DNA of 13,663 nt from Streptococcus pseudopneumoniae ATCC BAA-960 = CCUG 49455 (GCF_002087075.1 NZ_MWSM01000012.1:3513-17175), one strand, 5' to 3'. Positions 1 through 8,688 are shown, counted from the stretch's first letter. The notes: generated by a model from the letters alone, not told the origin. Numbers and translations are program-made.

Positions 1-80
1 ATGAAACTGACGAAGTCAGTAACCATACCTACGGCAAGGCGACGCTGACGAAGTTTGAATTGGATTTTCGCAGAGTGTAA
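1..80 (-). repeat. BOX element, partial (boxB end plus boxA)
   Basis: This is the reverse complement of a pneumococcal BOX repeat, cut by the left edge of the window. Positions 29-50 match the 22-base BOXA1R primer site perfectly, which marks boxA. Positions 6-20 hold the boxB hairpin CTGACGAAGTCAG, and the boxA end is a degenerate form of the usual TTTTCGAAGAGTAT terminus (here ttttcgcagagtgt). The boxC subunit should lie just left of the window. BOX elements are non-coding, probably mobilised in trans, and fold as RNA. This copy lies 88 bases upstream of the bgaA start codon, so it may form part of its upstream region. Confidence 0.9.
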
Positions 81-84
81 ATTG

Positions 85-114
85 TTGAAACTAGGTTGTC
101 ATACCATGTATACC
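85..114 (+). promoter_or_regulatory. Possible bgaA promoter and tandem repeat
   Basis: TTGAAA at 85-90 is followed after 18 bases by TATACC at 109-114, a moderate sigma-A-like match placed so that the mRNA would start about 45 bases before bgaA. Overlapping the -10 is a tandem direct repeat, TGTCATACCA (97-106) then TGTATACCA (107-115), which could be an operator. A better-looking TATAAT lies at 148-153, but a transcript from it would begin inside the ribosome binding site, so I do not favour it. I see no convincing catabolite-response (cre) site. This is a prediction from sequence only. Confidence 0.3.
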
Positions 115-167
115 ACTTGGGCTTTGGTAGTAGCTAACTGCACTAAATATAATATAAGGAGGGTTTT

Positions 168-3100
168 ATGGGGAAAGGCCATTGGAATCGGAAAAGAGTT
201 TATAGCATTCGTAAGTTTGCTGTGGGAGCTTGCTCAGTAATGATTGGGACTTGTGCAGTTCTATTAGGAGGAAATATAGCTGGAGAATCTGTAGTTTATG
301 CGGATGAAACACTTATTACTCATACTGCTGAGAAACCTAAAGAGGAAAAAATGATAGTAGAAGAAAAGGCTGATAAAGCTTTGGAAACTAAAAATGTAGT
401 TGAAAGGACAGAACAAAGTGAACCTAGTTCAACTGAGGCTATTGCATCTGAGAAGAAAGAAGATGAAGCCGTAACTCCAAAAGAGGAAAAAGTGTCTGCT
501 AAACTGGAAGAAAAAGCTCCAAGGATAGAATCACAAGCTTCAAATCAAGAAAAACCGCTCAAGGAAGATGCTAAAGCTGTAACAAATGAAGAAATGAATC
601 AAATGATTGAAGACAGGAAAGTGGATTTTAATCAAAATTGGTACTTTAAACTCAATGCAAATTCTAAGGAAGCCATTAAACCTGATGCAGACGTATCTAC
701 GTGGAAAAAATTAGATTTACCGTATGACTGGAGTATCTTTAACGATTTCGATCATGAATCTCCTGCACAAAATGAAGGTGGACAGCTCAACGGTGGGGAA
801 GCTTGGTATCGCAAGACTTTCAAACTAGATGAAAAAGACCTCAAGAAAAATGTTCGCCTTACTTTTGATGGCGTCTACATGGATTCTCAAGTTTATGTCA
901 ATGGTCAGTTAGTGGGGCATTATCCAAATGGTTATAACCAGTTCTCATATGATATCACCAAATACCTTCACAAAGATGGTCGTGAGAATGTGATTGCTGT
1001 CCATGCAGTCAACAAACAGCCAAGTAGCCGTTGGTATTCAGGAAGTGGTATCTATCGTGATGTGACTTTACAAGTGACAGATAAGGTGCATGTTGAGAAA
1101 AATGGGACAACTATTTTAACACCAAAACTTGAAGAACAACAACATGGCAAGGTTGAAACTCATGTGACCAGCAAAATCGTCAATACGGACGACAAAGACC
1201 ATGAACTTGTAGCCGAATATCAAATCGTTGAACGAGGTGGTCATGCTGTAACAGGCTTAGTTCGTACAGCGAGTCGTACCTTAAAAGCACATGAATCAAC
1301 AAGCCTAGATGCGATTTTAGAAGTTGAAAGACCAAAACTCTGGACCGTTTTAAATGACAAACCTGCCTTGTACGAATTGATTACGCGTGTTTACCGTGAC
1401 GGTCAATTGGTTGATGCTAAGAAGGATTTGTTTGGTTACCGTTACTATCACTGGACTCCAAATGAAGGTTTCTCTTTGAATGGTGAACGTATTAAATTCC
1501 ATGGAGTATCCTTGCACCACGACCATGGGGCGCTTGGAGCAGAAGAAAATTATAAAGCAGAATACCGTCGTCTCAAACAAATGAAGGAGATGGGAGTTAA
1601 CTCCATCCGTACAACCCACAACCCTGCTAGTGAGCAAACCTTGCAAATCGCAGCAGAACTAGGTTTACTCGTTCAGGAAGAGGCCTTTGATACTTGGTAT
1701 GGTGGCAAGAAACCTTATGACTATGGACGTTTCTTTGAAAAAGATGCCACTCACCCAGAAGCTCGAAAAGGTGAAAAATGGTCTGATTTTGACCTACGTA
1801 CCATGGTCGAAAGAGGCAAAAACAACCCTGCTATCTTCATGTGGTCAATTGGTAATGAAATAGGTGAAGCTAATGGTGATGCCCACTCTTTAGCAACTGT
1901 TAAACGTTTGGTCAAGGTTATCAAGGATGTTGATAAGACTCGCTATGTTACCATGGGAGCAGATAAATTCCGTTTCGGTAATGGTAGCGGAGGGCATGAG
2001 AAAATTGCTGATGAACTCGATGCTGTTGGATTTAACTATTCTGAAGATAATTACAAAGCCCTTAGAGCTAAGCATCCAAAATGGTTGATTTACGGTTCAG
2101 AAACATCATCAGCAACCCGTACACGAGGAAGTTACTATCGCCCTGAACGTGAATTGAAACATAGCAATGGACCTGAGCGTAATTATGAACAGTCAGATTA
2201 TGGAAATGATCGTGTGGGTTGGGGGAAAACAGCAACCGCTTCATGGACTTTTGACCGTGACAACGCTGGCTATGCTGGACAGTTTATCTGGACAGGTACG
2301 GACTATATTGGTGAACCTACACCATGGCACAACCAAAATCAAACTCCTGTTAAGAGCTCTTACTTTGGTATCGTAGATACAGCCGGCATTCCAAAACATG
2401 ACTTCTATCTCTACCAAAGCCAATGGGTTTCTGTTAAGAAGAAACCGATGGTACACCTTCTTCCTCACTGGAACTGGGAAAACAAAGAATTAGCATCCAA
2501 AGTAGCTGACTCAGAAGGTAAGATTCCAGTTCGTGCTTATTCGAATGCTTCTAGTGTAGAATTGTTCTTGAATGGAAAATCTCTTGGTCTTAAGACTTTC
2601 AATAAAAAACAAACCAGCGATGGGCGGACTTACCAAGAAGGTGCAAATGCTAATGAACTTTATCTTGAATGGAAAGTTGCCTATCAACCAGGTACCTTGG
2701 AAGCAATTGCTCGTGATGAATCTGGCAAGGAAATTGCTCGAGATAAGATTACGACTGCTGGTAAGCCAGCGGCAGTTCGTCTTATTAAGGAAGACCATGC
2801 GATTGCAGCAGATGGAAAAGACTTGACTTACATCTACTATGAAATTGTTGACAGCCAGGGGAATGTGGTTCCAACTGCTAATAATCTGGTTCGCTTCCAA
2901 TTGCATGGCCAAGGTCAACTGGTCGGTGTAGATAACGGAGAACAAGCCAGCCGTGAACGCTATAAGGCGCAAGCAGATGGTTCTTGGATTCGTAAAGCAT
3001 TTAATGGTAAAGGTGTTGCCATTGTCAAATCAACTGAACAAGCAGGGAAATTCACCCTTACTGCCCACTCTGATCTCTTGAAATCGAACCAAGTCACTGT

Positions 3101-6100
3101 CTTTACTGGTAAGAAAGAAGGACAAGAAAAGACTGTTTTGGGGACAGAGGTGCCAAAAGTACAGACCATTATTGGAGAGGCACCTGAAATGCCTACCACT
3201 GTTCCGTTTGTATACAGTGATGGTAGTCGTGCAGAACGTCCTGTAACCTGGTCTTCAGTAGATGTGAGCAAGCCTGGTATTGTAACGGTGAAAGGTATGG
3301 CTGACGGACGAGAAGTAGAAGCTCGTGTAGAAGTGATTGCTCTTAAATCAGAGCTACCAGTTGTGAAACGTATTGCTCCAAATACTAACTTGAATTCTGT
3401 AGACAAATCTGTTTCCTATGTTTTGACTGATGGAAGTGTACAAGAGTATGAAGTGGACAAGTGGGAGATTGCCGAAGAAGATAAAGTTAAGTTAGCAATT
3501 CCAGGTTCTCGTATTCAAGCGACCGGTTATTTAGAAGGTCAACCAATTCATGCAACCCTTGTGGTAGAAGAAGGAAATGCTGCAGCACCTGTAGTGCCAA
3601 CTGTTACTGTTGGAGGTGAGGCAGTAACAGGTCTTACTAGTCGACAACCAATGCAATATCGTACTCTATCTTATGGTGCCCAACTGCCAGAAGTCACAGC
3701 AAGTGCTGAAAATGCTGATGTGACAGTTCTTCAAGCAAGCGCAGCAAACGGCATGCGTGCGAGCATCTTTATTCAGCCTAAAGATGGTGGCCCTCTTCAA
3801 ACCTATGCAATTCAATTCCTTGAAGAAGCACCAAAAATTGCTCACTTGAGCTTGCAAGTGGAAAAAGCTGACAGTCTCAAAGAAGACCAAACTGTCAAAT
3901 TGTCGGTTCGAGCTCACTATCAAGATGGAACGCAAGCTGTATTACCAGCTGATAAAGTAACCTTCTCTACAAGTGGTGAAGGGGAAGTCGCAATTCGTAA
4001 AGGAATGCTTGAGTTACATAAGCCAGGAGCAGTCACTCTCAAAGCGGAATATGAGGGAGCTAAAGGCCAAGTTGATCTCACTATCCAGACCAATACTGAG
4101 AAGAAGATTGCGCAATCTATCCGTCCAGTAAATGTAGTGACAGATTTACACCAAGAACCTACTCTTCCGTCAACAGTAACGGTTGAGTATGACAAAGGTT
4201 TCCCTAAAGCTCACAAAGTCACTTGGCAAGCTATTCCGAAAGAAAAACTAGACTCCTATCAAACCTTTGAAGTACTAGGTAAAGTTGAAGGAATTGACCT
4301 TGAAGCGCGTGCAAGAGTCTCTGTAGAAGGTATCGTTTCAGTTGAAGAAGTCAGTGTGACAACTCCAATCGCAGAAGCACCACAATTACCAGAAAGCGTT
4401 CGGACATATGATTCAAATGGTCACGTTTCATCAGCTAAGGTTGCATGGGATGCGATTCGTCCAGAGCAATACGCTAAGGAAGGTGTCTTTACAGTTAATG
4501 GTCGCTTAGAAGGTACGCGATTAACAACTAAACTTCATGTTCGCGTATCTGCTCAAACTGAGCAAGGCGCAAACATTTCTGACCAATGGACCGGTTCAGA
4601 ATTGCCACTTGCCTTTGCTTCAGATTCAAATCCAAGCGACCCAGTTTCAAATGTTAATGACAAGCTCATTTCCTACAATAACCAACCAGCCAATCGTTGG
4701 ACAAACTGGAATCGTAGTAATCCAGAAGCTTCAGTCGGTGTTCTGTTTGGAGATTCAGGTATCTTGAGCAAACGCTCCGTTGATAATCTAAGTGTCGGAT
4801 TCCACGAAGACCATGGAGTTGGTGCACCGAAGTCTTATGTGATTGAGTATTATGTTGGCAAGACTGTCCCAACAGCTCCTAAAAACCCTAGTTTTGTTGG
4901 TAATGAGGACCATGTCTTTAATGATTCTGCCAACTGGAAACCAGTTACTAATCTAAAAGCCCCTGCTAAACTCAAGGCTGGAGAAATGAACCACTTTAGC
5001 TTTGATAAAGTTGAAACCTATGCTGTTCGTATTCGCATGGTTAAAGCAGATAACAAGCGTGGAACGTCTATCACAGAGGTACAAATCTTTGCGAAACAAG
5101 TTGCGGCAGCCAAACAAGGACAAACAAGAATCCAAGTTGACGGCAAAGACTTAGCAAACTTCAACCCTGATTTGACAGACTACTACCTTGAGTCTGTAGA
5201 TGGAAAAGTTCCGGCAGTCACAGCAAGTGTTAGCAACAATGGTCTCGCTACCGTCGTTCCAAGCGTTCGTGAAGGTGAGCCAGTTCGTGTCATCGCGAAA
5301 GCTGAAAATGGCGACATCTTAGGAGAATACCGTCTGCACTTCACTAAGGATAAGAACTTACTTTCTTATAAACCAGTTGCTGCGGTTAAACAAGCTCGCT
5401 TGGTACAAGTAGGTCAAGCACTTGAATTGCCGACTAAGGTTCCAGTTTACTTCACAGGTAAAGACGGCTACGAAACAAAAGACTTGTCAGTTGAATGGGA
5501 AGAAGTTCAAGCAGAAAATCTGACAAAAGCAGGTCAATTTACCGTTCGAGGCCATGTCCTTGGTAGTGATCTTGTTGCTGAGTTCACTGTACGAGTGACA
5601 GACAAACTAGGCGAAGCTCTTTCAGATAACCCAGAGTATGATGAAGACAGTAACCAGGCCTTTGCTTCAGCCACTAACGATATTGATAGAAACTCCCATG
5701 ACCGTGTGGATTATCTCAATGACGGAGATCATTCAGAAAATCGTCGTTGGACAAACTGGTCTGCAAGACCGTCTACCAATCCAGAAGTATCAGCAGGCGT
5801 AATCTTCCGTGAAAATGGTAAGATTGTAGAACGGACTGTTGCACAAGGAAAAGTTCAGTTCTTTGTAGATAGTGGTACAGATGCACCATCTAAACTTGTT
5901 TTGGAACGTTATGTCGGCCCAGACTTTGAAGTGCCTACCTACTATTCAAACTACCAAGCCTACGAATCTGGACATCCATTTAACAATCCAGAAAATTGGG
6001 AAGCTGTGCCTTATCGTGCGGATAAAGACATTGCAGCTGGTGATGAAATCAACGTAACATTTAAAGCTATCAAAGCCAAAGCTATGAGATGGCGTATGGA

Positions 6101-6869
6101 GCGTAAAGCAGATAAGAGCGGTGTTGCGATGATTGAGCTGACCTTCCTTGCACCAAGCGAATTGCCTCAAGAAAGCACTCAATCGAAGATTCTTGTAGAT
6201 GGAAAAGAACTTGCTGATTTCGCTGAAGATCGTCAAGACTACCAAATCACCTATAAAGGTCAACGGCCAAAAGTCTCAGTTGAAGAAAACAATCAAGTAG
6301 CTTCGACTGTGGTAGATAGTGGAGAAGATAGTCTTCCAGTACTTGTTCGCCTCGTTTCAGAAAGTGGAAAACAAGTCAAGGAATACCGTATCCAGTTGAC
6401 TAAGGAAAAACCAGTTTCTGAGAAGACAGTTGCTGCTGTACAAGAAGATTTTCCAAAACTCGAATTTGTTGAAAAAGATTTGGCATACAAGACAGTTGAG
6501 AAAAAAGATTCAACACTGTATCTAGGTGAAACTCGTGTAGAACAAGAAGGAAAAACTGGTAAAGAACGTATCTTTACAGCGATTAATCCTGATGGAAGTA
6601 AGGAAGAAAAACTCCGTGAAGTGGTAGAAGCTCCGACAGACCGCATCATCTTGGTTGGAACCAAACCAGTAGCTCAAGAAGCTAAAAAACCACAAGTGTC
6701 AGAAAAAGCAGATACAAAACCAATTGATTCAAGTGAAGCTAGTCAAACTAATAAAGCCCAGTTACCAAATACAGGTAGTGCGGCAAGCCAAGCAGCAGTA
6801 GCAGCAGGTTTAGCTCTTCTAGGTTTGAGTGCAGGATTAGTAGTTACTAAAGGTAAAAAAGAAGACTAG
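168..6869 (+). CDS. bgaA: BgaA, cell-wall-anchored beta-galactosidase (GH2)
   Basis: This is a surface exo-beta-galactosidase that removes terminal beta-1,4-linked galactose from host glycans; the family also acts as an adhesin. The start is fixed by AAGGAGGG (156-163) just before ATG. A YSIRK signal peptide (YSIRK at residues 12-16) probably cleaves after A45. A Lys/Glu-rich linker runs to about 147, followed by the GH2 sugar-binding, Ig-like and TIM-barrel domains to about 780. The acid/base is E564 (GNEIGE) and the nucleophile E645 (YGSETSS), the same numbers I recall for published BgaA. Further C-terminal are a GH2 C-terminal pair, several Big_4-like Ig repeats (about 990-1056, 1312-1388, 1389-1461, 1734-1813), two CBM71-type modules that bind lactose or LacNAc (about 1468-1645 and 1814-1995) and a G5-like domain (about 2098-2167). 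The sortase site LPNTG is at 2199-2203, then a hydrophobic stretch and the tail KGKKED. The frame is intact and full length. Confidence 0.97.
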   Translation: MGKGHWNRKRVYSIRKFAVGACSVMIGTCAVLLGGNIAGESVVYADETLITHTAEKPKEEKMIVEEKADKALETKNVVERTEQSEPSSTEAIASEKKEDEAVTPKEEKVSAKLEEKAPRIESQASNQEKPLKEDAKAVTNEEMNQMIEDRKVDFNQNWYFKLNANSKEAIKPDADVSTWKKLDLPYDWSIFNDFDHESPAQNEGGQLNGGEAWYRKTFKLDEKDLKKNVRLTFDGVYMDSQVYVNGQLVGHYPNGYNQFSYDITKYLHKDGRENVIAVHAVNKQPSSRWYSGSGIYRDVTLQVTDKVHVEKNGTTILTPKLEEQQHGKVETHVTSKIVNTDDKDHELVAEYQIVERGGHAVTGLVRTASRTLKAHESTSLDAILEVERPKLWTVLNDKPALYELITRVYRDGQLVDAKKDLFGYRYYHWTPNEGFSLNGERIKFHGVSLHHDHGALGAEENYKAEYRRLKQMKEMGVNSIRTTHNPASEQTLQIAAELGLLVQEEAFDTWYGGKKPYDYGRFFEKDATHPEARKGEKWSDFDLRTMVERGKNNPAIFMWSIGNEIGEANGDAHSLATVKRLVKVIKDVDKTRYVTMGADKFRFGNGSGGHEKIADELDAVGFNYSEDNYKALRAKHPKWLIYGSETSSATRTRGSYYRPERELKHSNGPERNYEQSDYGNDRVGWGKTATASWTFDRDNAGYAGQFIWTGTDYIGEPTPWHNQNQTPVKSSYFGIVDTAGIPKHDFYLYQSQWVSVKKKPMVHLLPHWNWENKELASKVADSEGKIPVRAYSNASSVELFLNGKSLGLKTFNKKQTSDGRTYQEGANANELYLEWKVAYQPGTLEAIARDESGKEIARDKITTAGKPAAVRLIKEDHAIAADGKDLTYIYYEIVDSQGNVVPTANNLVRFQLHGQGQLVGVDNGEQASRERYKAQADGSWIRKAFNGKGVAIVKSTEQAGKFTLTAHSDLLKSNQVTVFTGKKEGQEKTVLGTEVPKVQTIIGEAPEMPTTVPFVYSDGSRAERPVTWSSVDVSKPGIVTVKGMADGREVEARVEVIALKSELPVVKRIAPNTNLNSVDKSVSYVLTDGSVQEYEVDKWEIAEEDKVKLAIPGSRIQATGYLEGQPIHATLVVEEGNAAAPVVPTVTVGGEAVTGLTSRQPMQYRTLSYGAQLPEVTASAENADVTVLQASAANGMRASIFIQPKDGGPLQTYAIQFLEEAPKIAHLSLQVEKADSLKEDQTVKLSVRAHYQDGTQAVLPADKVTFSTSGEGEVAIRKGMLELHKPGAVTLKAEYEGAKGQVDLTIQTNTEKKIAQSIRPVNVVTDLHQEPTLPSTVTVEYDKGFPKAHKVTWQAIPKEKLDSYQTFEVLGKVEGIDLEARARVSVEGIVSVEEVSVTTPIAEAPQLPESVRTYDSNGHVSSAKVAWDAIRPEQYAKEGVFTVNGRLEGTRLTTKLHVRVSAQTEQGANISDQWTGSELPLAFASDSNPSDPVSNVNDKLISYNNQPANRWTNWNRSNPEASVGVLFGDSGILSKRSVDNLSVGFHEDHGVGAPKSYVIEYYVGKTVPTAPKNPSFVGNEDHVFNDSANWKPVTNLKAPAKLKAGEMNHFSFDKVETYAVRIRMVKADNKRGTSITEVQIFAKQVAAAKQGQTRIQVDGKDLANFNPDLTDYYLESVDGKVPAVTASVSNNGLATVVPSVREGEPVRVIAKAENGDILGEYRLHFTKDKNLLSYKPVAAVKQARLVQVGQALELPTKVPVYFTGKDGYETKDLSVEWEEVQAENLTKAGQFTVRGHVLGSDLVAEFTVRVTDKLGEALSDNPEYDEDSNQAFASATNDIDRNSHDRVDYLNDGDHSENRRWTNWSARPSTNPEVSAGVIFRENGKIVERTVAQGKVQFFVDSGTDAPSKLVLERYVGPDFEVPTYYSNYQAYESGHPFNNPENWEAVPYRADKDIAAGDEINVTFKAIKAKAMRWRMERKADKSGVAMIELTFLAPSELPQESTQSKILVDGKELADFAEDRQDYQITYKGQRPKVSVEENNQVASTVVDSGEDSLPVLVRLVSESGKQVKEYRIQLTKEKPVSEKTVAAVQEDFPKLEFVEKDLAYKTVEKKDSTLYLGETRVEQEGKTGKERIFTAINPDGSKEEKLREVVEAPTDRIILVGTKPVAQEAKKPQVSEKADTKPIDSSEASQTNKAQLPNTGSAASQAAVAAGLALLGLSAGLVVTKGKKED

Positions 6870-6931
6870 AAATTTTGATACCTTCTTTATCATTAAAGAC
6901 CAAAGAAAAACTCTTGTCCTAAATAGAAGAT

Positions 6932-6947
6932 AAAGAGCCTGAGACAA
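6932..6947 (+). repeat. IS terminal inverted repeat, transposase 3' side
   Basis: AAAGAGCCTGAGACAA pairs with the opposite end at 8225-8240, with two mismatches. Weaker similarity (TAGTTCTC against TAGTCTCTT, offset by two bases) continues inward to about 6957. Confidence 0.7.
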
Positions 6948-6964
6948 AATAGTTCTCAACCACA

Positions 6965-7004
6965 AAAAAGCTAGATATTTCCAATTGCGGAACTCTAGCT
7001 TTTT
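6965..7004. terminator. Hairpin terminator downstream of bgaA, inside the IS end
   Basis: AAAAAGCTAGA (6965-6975) pairs perfectly with TCTAGCTTTTT (6994-7004) around an 18-base loop, which itself has a short TTCC/GGAA stem. The T run on one side and A run on the other allow termination in both directions: of bgaA on the plus strand and of the transposase on the minus strand. The space between the bgaA stop and the IS end (6870-6931) has only weak stems such as TCTTTATC/GATAAAGA, so bgaA may depend on this IS-borne hairpin. Confidence 0.65.
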
Positions 7005-7116
7005 AATTTTGAGTCGTTCTCTTATTGTATAGTAGATTGAAACTAGAATAGTACACTTCTACTTCTAAAACATTGTTAGAAATCAATTTGACTGTCCTTA
7101 TCGATTTGTCCTGTTC

Positions 7117-8115
7117 TTATTTCATTTCACTATGTTTTAGGAGGTTATTGGCCATAAGTACCAATCCCATGTCAATTCTCACTTGACGCATCCCTCTCAG
7201 ATTACATCTCTTGTAACCCAAACAAGCCTTTATCTGCCCAAAGACAGGTTCCACATCAATCTTGCGTTGAGCGAAAATCTGTCTACCTTGGGGAGATAAA
7301 AGCGCCTGACATTCTTTAACTTTCAAGTTTTGGTAGCCTTCGTTCATATACAGTCCCTTTTGAGGGGCTGATTCAGGTTCGTCGGCGTAGTAAACCTTGA
7401 TTTCCTGTTGCAAGTCTGTCTGTGTTTTCTGATGTTTGATATGGTGAAAACGATAGCACCAGCCATCAGGATGTGTGTAGCTATCCTCCTTGTTATCATA
7501 GTGCCAATTCGCTAAGTTTCTAGCTGACTGTTTATAGCCTCTTTTCTGTTCCTTGTCAAACATGGCATATTTAATCAGAAGGGGAGTGATTTCTTCTTGA
7601 AAATAGACCTGTATCTGTTCTTGAAGTTTGGCGGAGAATTTCTCTGTCGTTTTCTTCCACACAAAACTATACTTGTTGGCATTGGCTTCAATCTTAGTTC
7701 CGTCAATAAACAGACAATCTAAGGTCACTAACTCTTCCACTTTTAAACGAAGATTGAGGTCGATGAAAAGATCACGAATAAGGTCTTCCATCCCTTCAGC
7801 GACTCGAAAACGATTGATGGTGCGATAGCTGACAACCAACTGCCCTGTTAGGTATTACATAGCCAGATTTTCAATCATCATTTTTTCAATTTTTCGCCCA
7901 GAGAAAATCCCTTGTGAATAGGCAAATAGAAGAGCAGATACAAGCATTTTTGGGTGATAAGACGGGCAATCAAAGGTATGATAGAAGGCGTAGAAGTGAT
8001 GTTCCTCCAAGGTATTCACCACTTTTTCAATCGTAAAGACGAGATGGTCTTGTGGCAAGAAGGAACTGATTTCTAGTGGTAAAGTTGTTTGATTTGTGTT
8101 ATAGTGAATATGCAT
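7117..8115 (-). pseudogene. IS1182-family transposase, nonsense plus internal deletion
   Basis: One frame of 332 codons runs from ATG at 8115 to TAA at 7117 and is broken by an ochre codon at codon 87 (7855-7857). The peptides on either side (IENLAM, then YLTGQLVVSYR) join without a frame change, so a CAA-to-TAA change is the simplest explanation. The N-terminal part resembles the DUF772 transposase domain. The first catalytic aspartate is present (IDGTKIEANANK, D138), and so is the late glutamate (DVEPVFGQIK, E289). The middle aspartate, normally in an ADAGYGSE-like motif, is absent: the sequence passes straight from EEITPLLIKYAMFD to KEQKRGYKQSARNLANWHY, around residues 175-187. Family members usually exceed 400 residues, so an in-frame internal deletion is likely. 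It cannot encode an active enzyme. A separate start at TTG 7839 could at most give a fragment. Confidence 0.88.
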
Positions 8116-8151
8116 GGGATAGCCTTTCTAAACGGTTTATTGTGCAATTCT

Positions 8152-8180
8152 ATTTTACCAAGACTATCGCAACCATGCAA
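8152..8180 (-). promoter_or_regulatory. Transposase promoter
   Basis: Read on the minus strand, TTGCAT (8175-8180) and TAAAAT (8152-8157) are separated by exactly 17 bases. The transcript would start about 30 bases before the transposase ATG at 8115, which has a modest AAAGG ribosome site. The -35 overlaps the foot of the neighbouring hairpin by two bases. Confidence 0.55.
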
Positions 8181-8209
8181 AAAAGCAACGGCAAATCCGT
8201 TGCTTTTTT
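8179..8209. terminator. Strong symmetric hairpin upstream of the transposase
   Basis: AAAAAAGCAACGG (8179-8191) and CCGTTGCTTTTTT (8197-8209) form a perfect 13-base-pair stem with the loop CAAAT. A and T runs on both sides make it a terminator in either direction. Placed between the IS end and the transposase promoter, it would stop outside transcription from entering the transposase gene, a known safeguard in insertion sequences. It also backs up the terminator of the minus-strand gene at 8329-8688. Confidence 0.8.
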
Positions 8210-8224
8210 GGATATAAGAGACTA

Positions 8225-8240
8225 TTGTCCCAGACTCTTT
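8225..8240 (-). repeat. IS terminal inverted repeat, transposase 5' side
   Basis: The reverse complement reads AAAGAGTCTGGGACAA and matches the other end at 6932-6947 at 14 of 16 positions. Confidence 0.7.
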
Positions 8241-8296
8241 TCTTTGTATAAAATTGTATAGTGTTATTGTCTATACTATTTTGTAGAGAAAGCAAA

Positions 8297-8325
8297 AATC
8301 CCTAGAAAAAAAATGCTTAGGGATT
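8297..8325 (-). terminator. Rho-independent terminator of the DUF3397-like gene
   Basis: On the minus strand AATCCCTA and TAGGGATT form an 8-base-pair stem around a T-rich 13-base loop, followed by a T run (the A run at 8294-8298). It begins only three bases after the stop codon of the gene at 8329-8688. Confidence 0.8.
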
Positions 8326-8328
8326 CGA

Positions 8329-8688
8329 CTATTTCATTAAGAACAATTCAACAATCATTTCTATATACATGATAAGGGTTAATAAGAATCCTGCACGCCA
8401 GAAGAATTTGATGAATTTAGGATAGTAAAAGCTGCGTTTTTTCAAAAGGAAGAAAAAGACGAGAATAATGGCTAGGAACGAGAGGGCTAGCCCCAGTCTA
8501 GGGAGGAAATTATGGGTAAAGGTTTTAGCTGTAATCAAGTAATACTCAAATACCAAGACTGGAAAAGCCAAATCCGCAAAGTTTCGTCCTAGTTTTTTTA
8601 ATCTAAAAAGTTTGGTTAGGATAATGCAGACGACTAAGGTCAGTATCAATAATAAAATAGATGCTAATTTCATTAAAATCATACCCAT
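8329..8688 (-). CDS. DUF3397-like four-helix membrane protein
   Basis: A 119-residue, strongly hydrophobic protein with four predicted membrane segments, roughly residues 8-27, 37-57, 65-84 and 94-117, joined by short basic loops (KLFRLKKLGRN, LLKKRSFYYPK). Size and layout fit the DUF3397 family of Firmicute membrane proteins, which has no known function; this is recognition, not a search. The start is uncertain. Neither ATG 8688 nor ATG 8679 has a clear ribosome site, and a TACAAT -10-like hexamer ends just before 8688. ATG at 8673 (giving MKLASILLLIL, 114 residues) is a good alternative. The gene stands alone, diverges from the radical SAM operon, and has its own terminator. Confidence 0.75.
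   Translation of the reverse strand: MGMILMKLASILLLILTLVVCIILTKLFRLKKLGRNFADLAFPVLVFEYYLITAKTFTHNFLPRLGLALSFLAIILVFFFLLKKRSFYYPKFIKFFWRAGFLLTLIMYIEMIVELFLMK

Larger units (their letters stand above)
6932..8240 (-). mobile_element. Decayed IS1182-type insertion sequence
   Basis: The ends carry imperfect terminal inverted repeats. AAAGAGCCTGAGACAA at 6932-6947 matches the reverse complement of 8225-8240 (AAAGAGTCTGGGACAA) at 14 of 16 positions, with looser similarity further inward. The element is about 1.3 kb and holds one transposase frame on the minus strand, a promoter and a hairpin upstream of it, and a terminator-like hairpin beyond it. I see no target-site duplication: the flanking bases are AGAT on the left and TCTT on the right. 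The 112 bases between the far hairpin and the transposase stop (7005-7116) are non-coding and resemble sequence I associate with pneumococcal IS ends. Family assignment rests on the transposase; the exact boundaries are inferred. Confidence 0.75.

Noticed and set aside
148..153. Perfect TATAAT as the bgaA -10.
   Set aside because: Transcription would start near 160, inside the ribosome site at 156-163, and the upstream -35 is poor.
55..240. A 61-residue open frame overlapping the bgaA start.
   Set aside because: It begins in the BOX element, overlaps the bgaA signal peptide in another frame, and has no ribosome site.
2511..4195. Long minus-strand open frames inside bgaA (for example 2511-2972, 2960-3406, 3920-4195).
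   Set aside because: They lack ribosome sites and family resemblance, and lie antisense to a well-supported gene; they reflect its codon use.
7024..8262. Direct repeat ATTGTATAGT at 7024-7033 and 8253-8262 as a target-site duplication.
   Set aside because: The first copy lies inside the IS, well within the inverted repeat at 6932, and the sequence is AT-rich, so chance or related repeat sequence is likelier.
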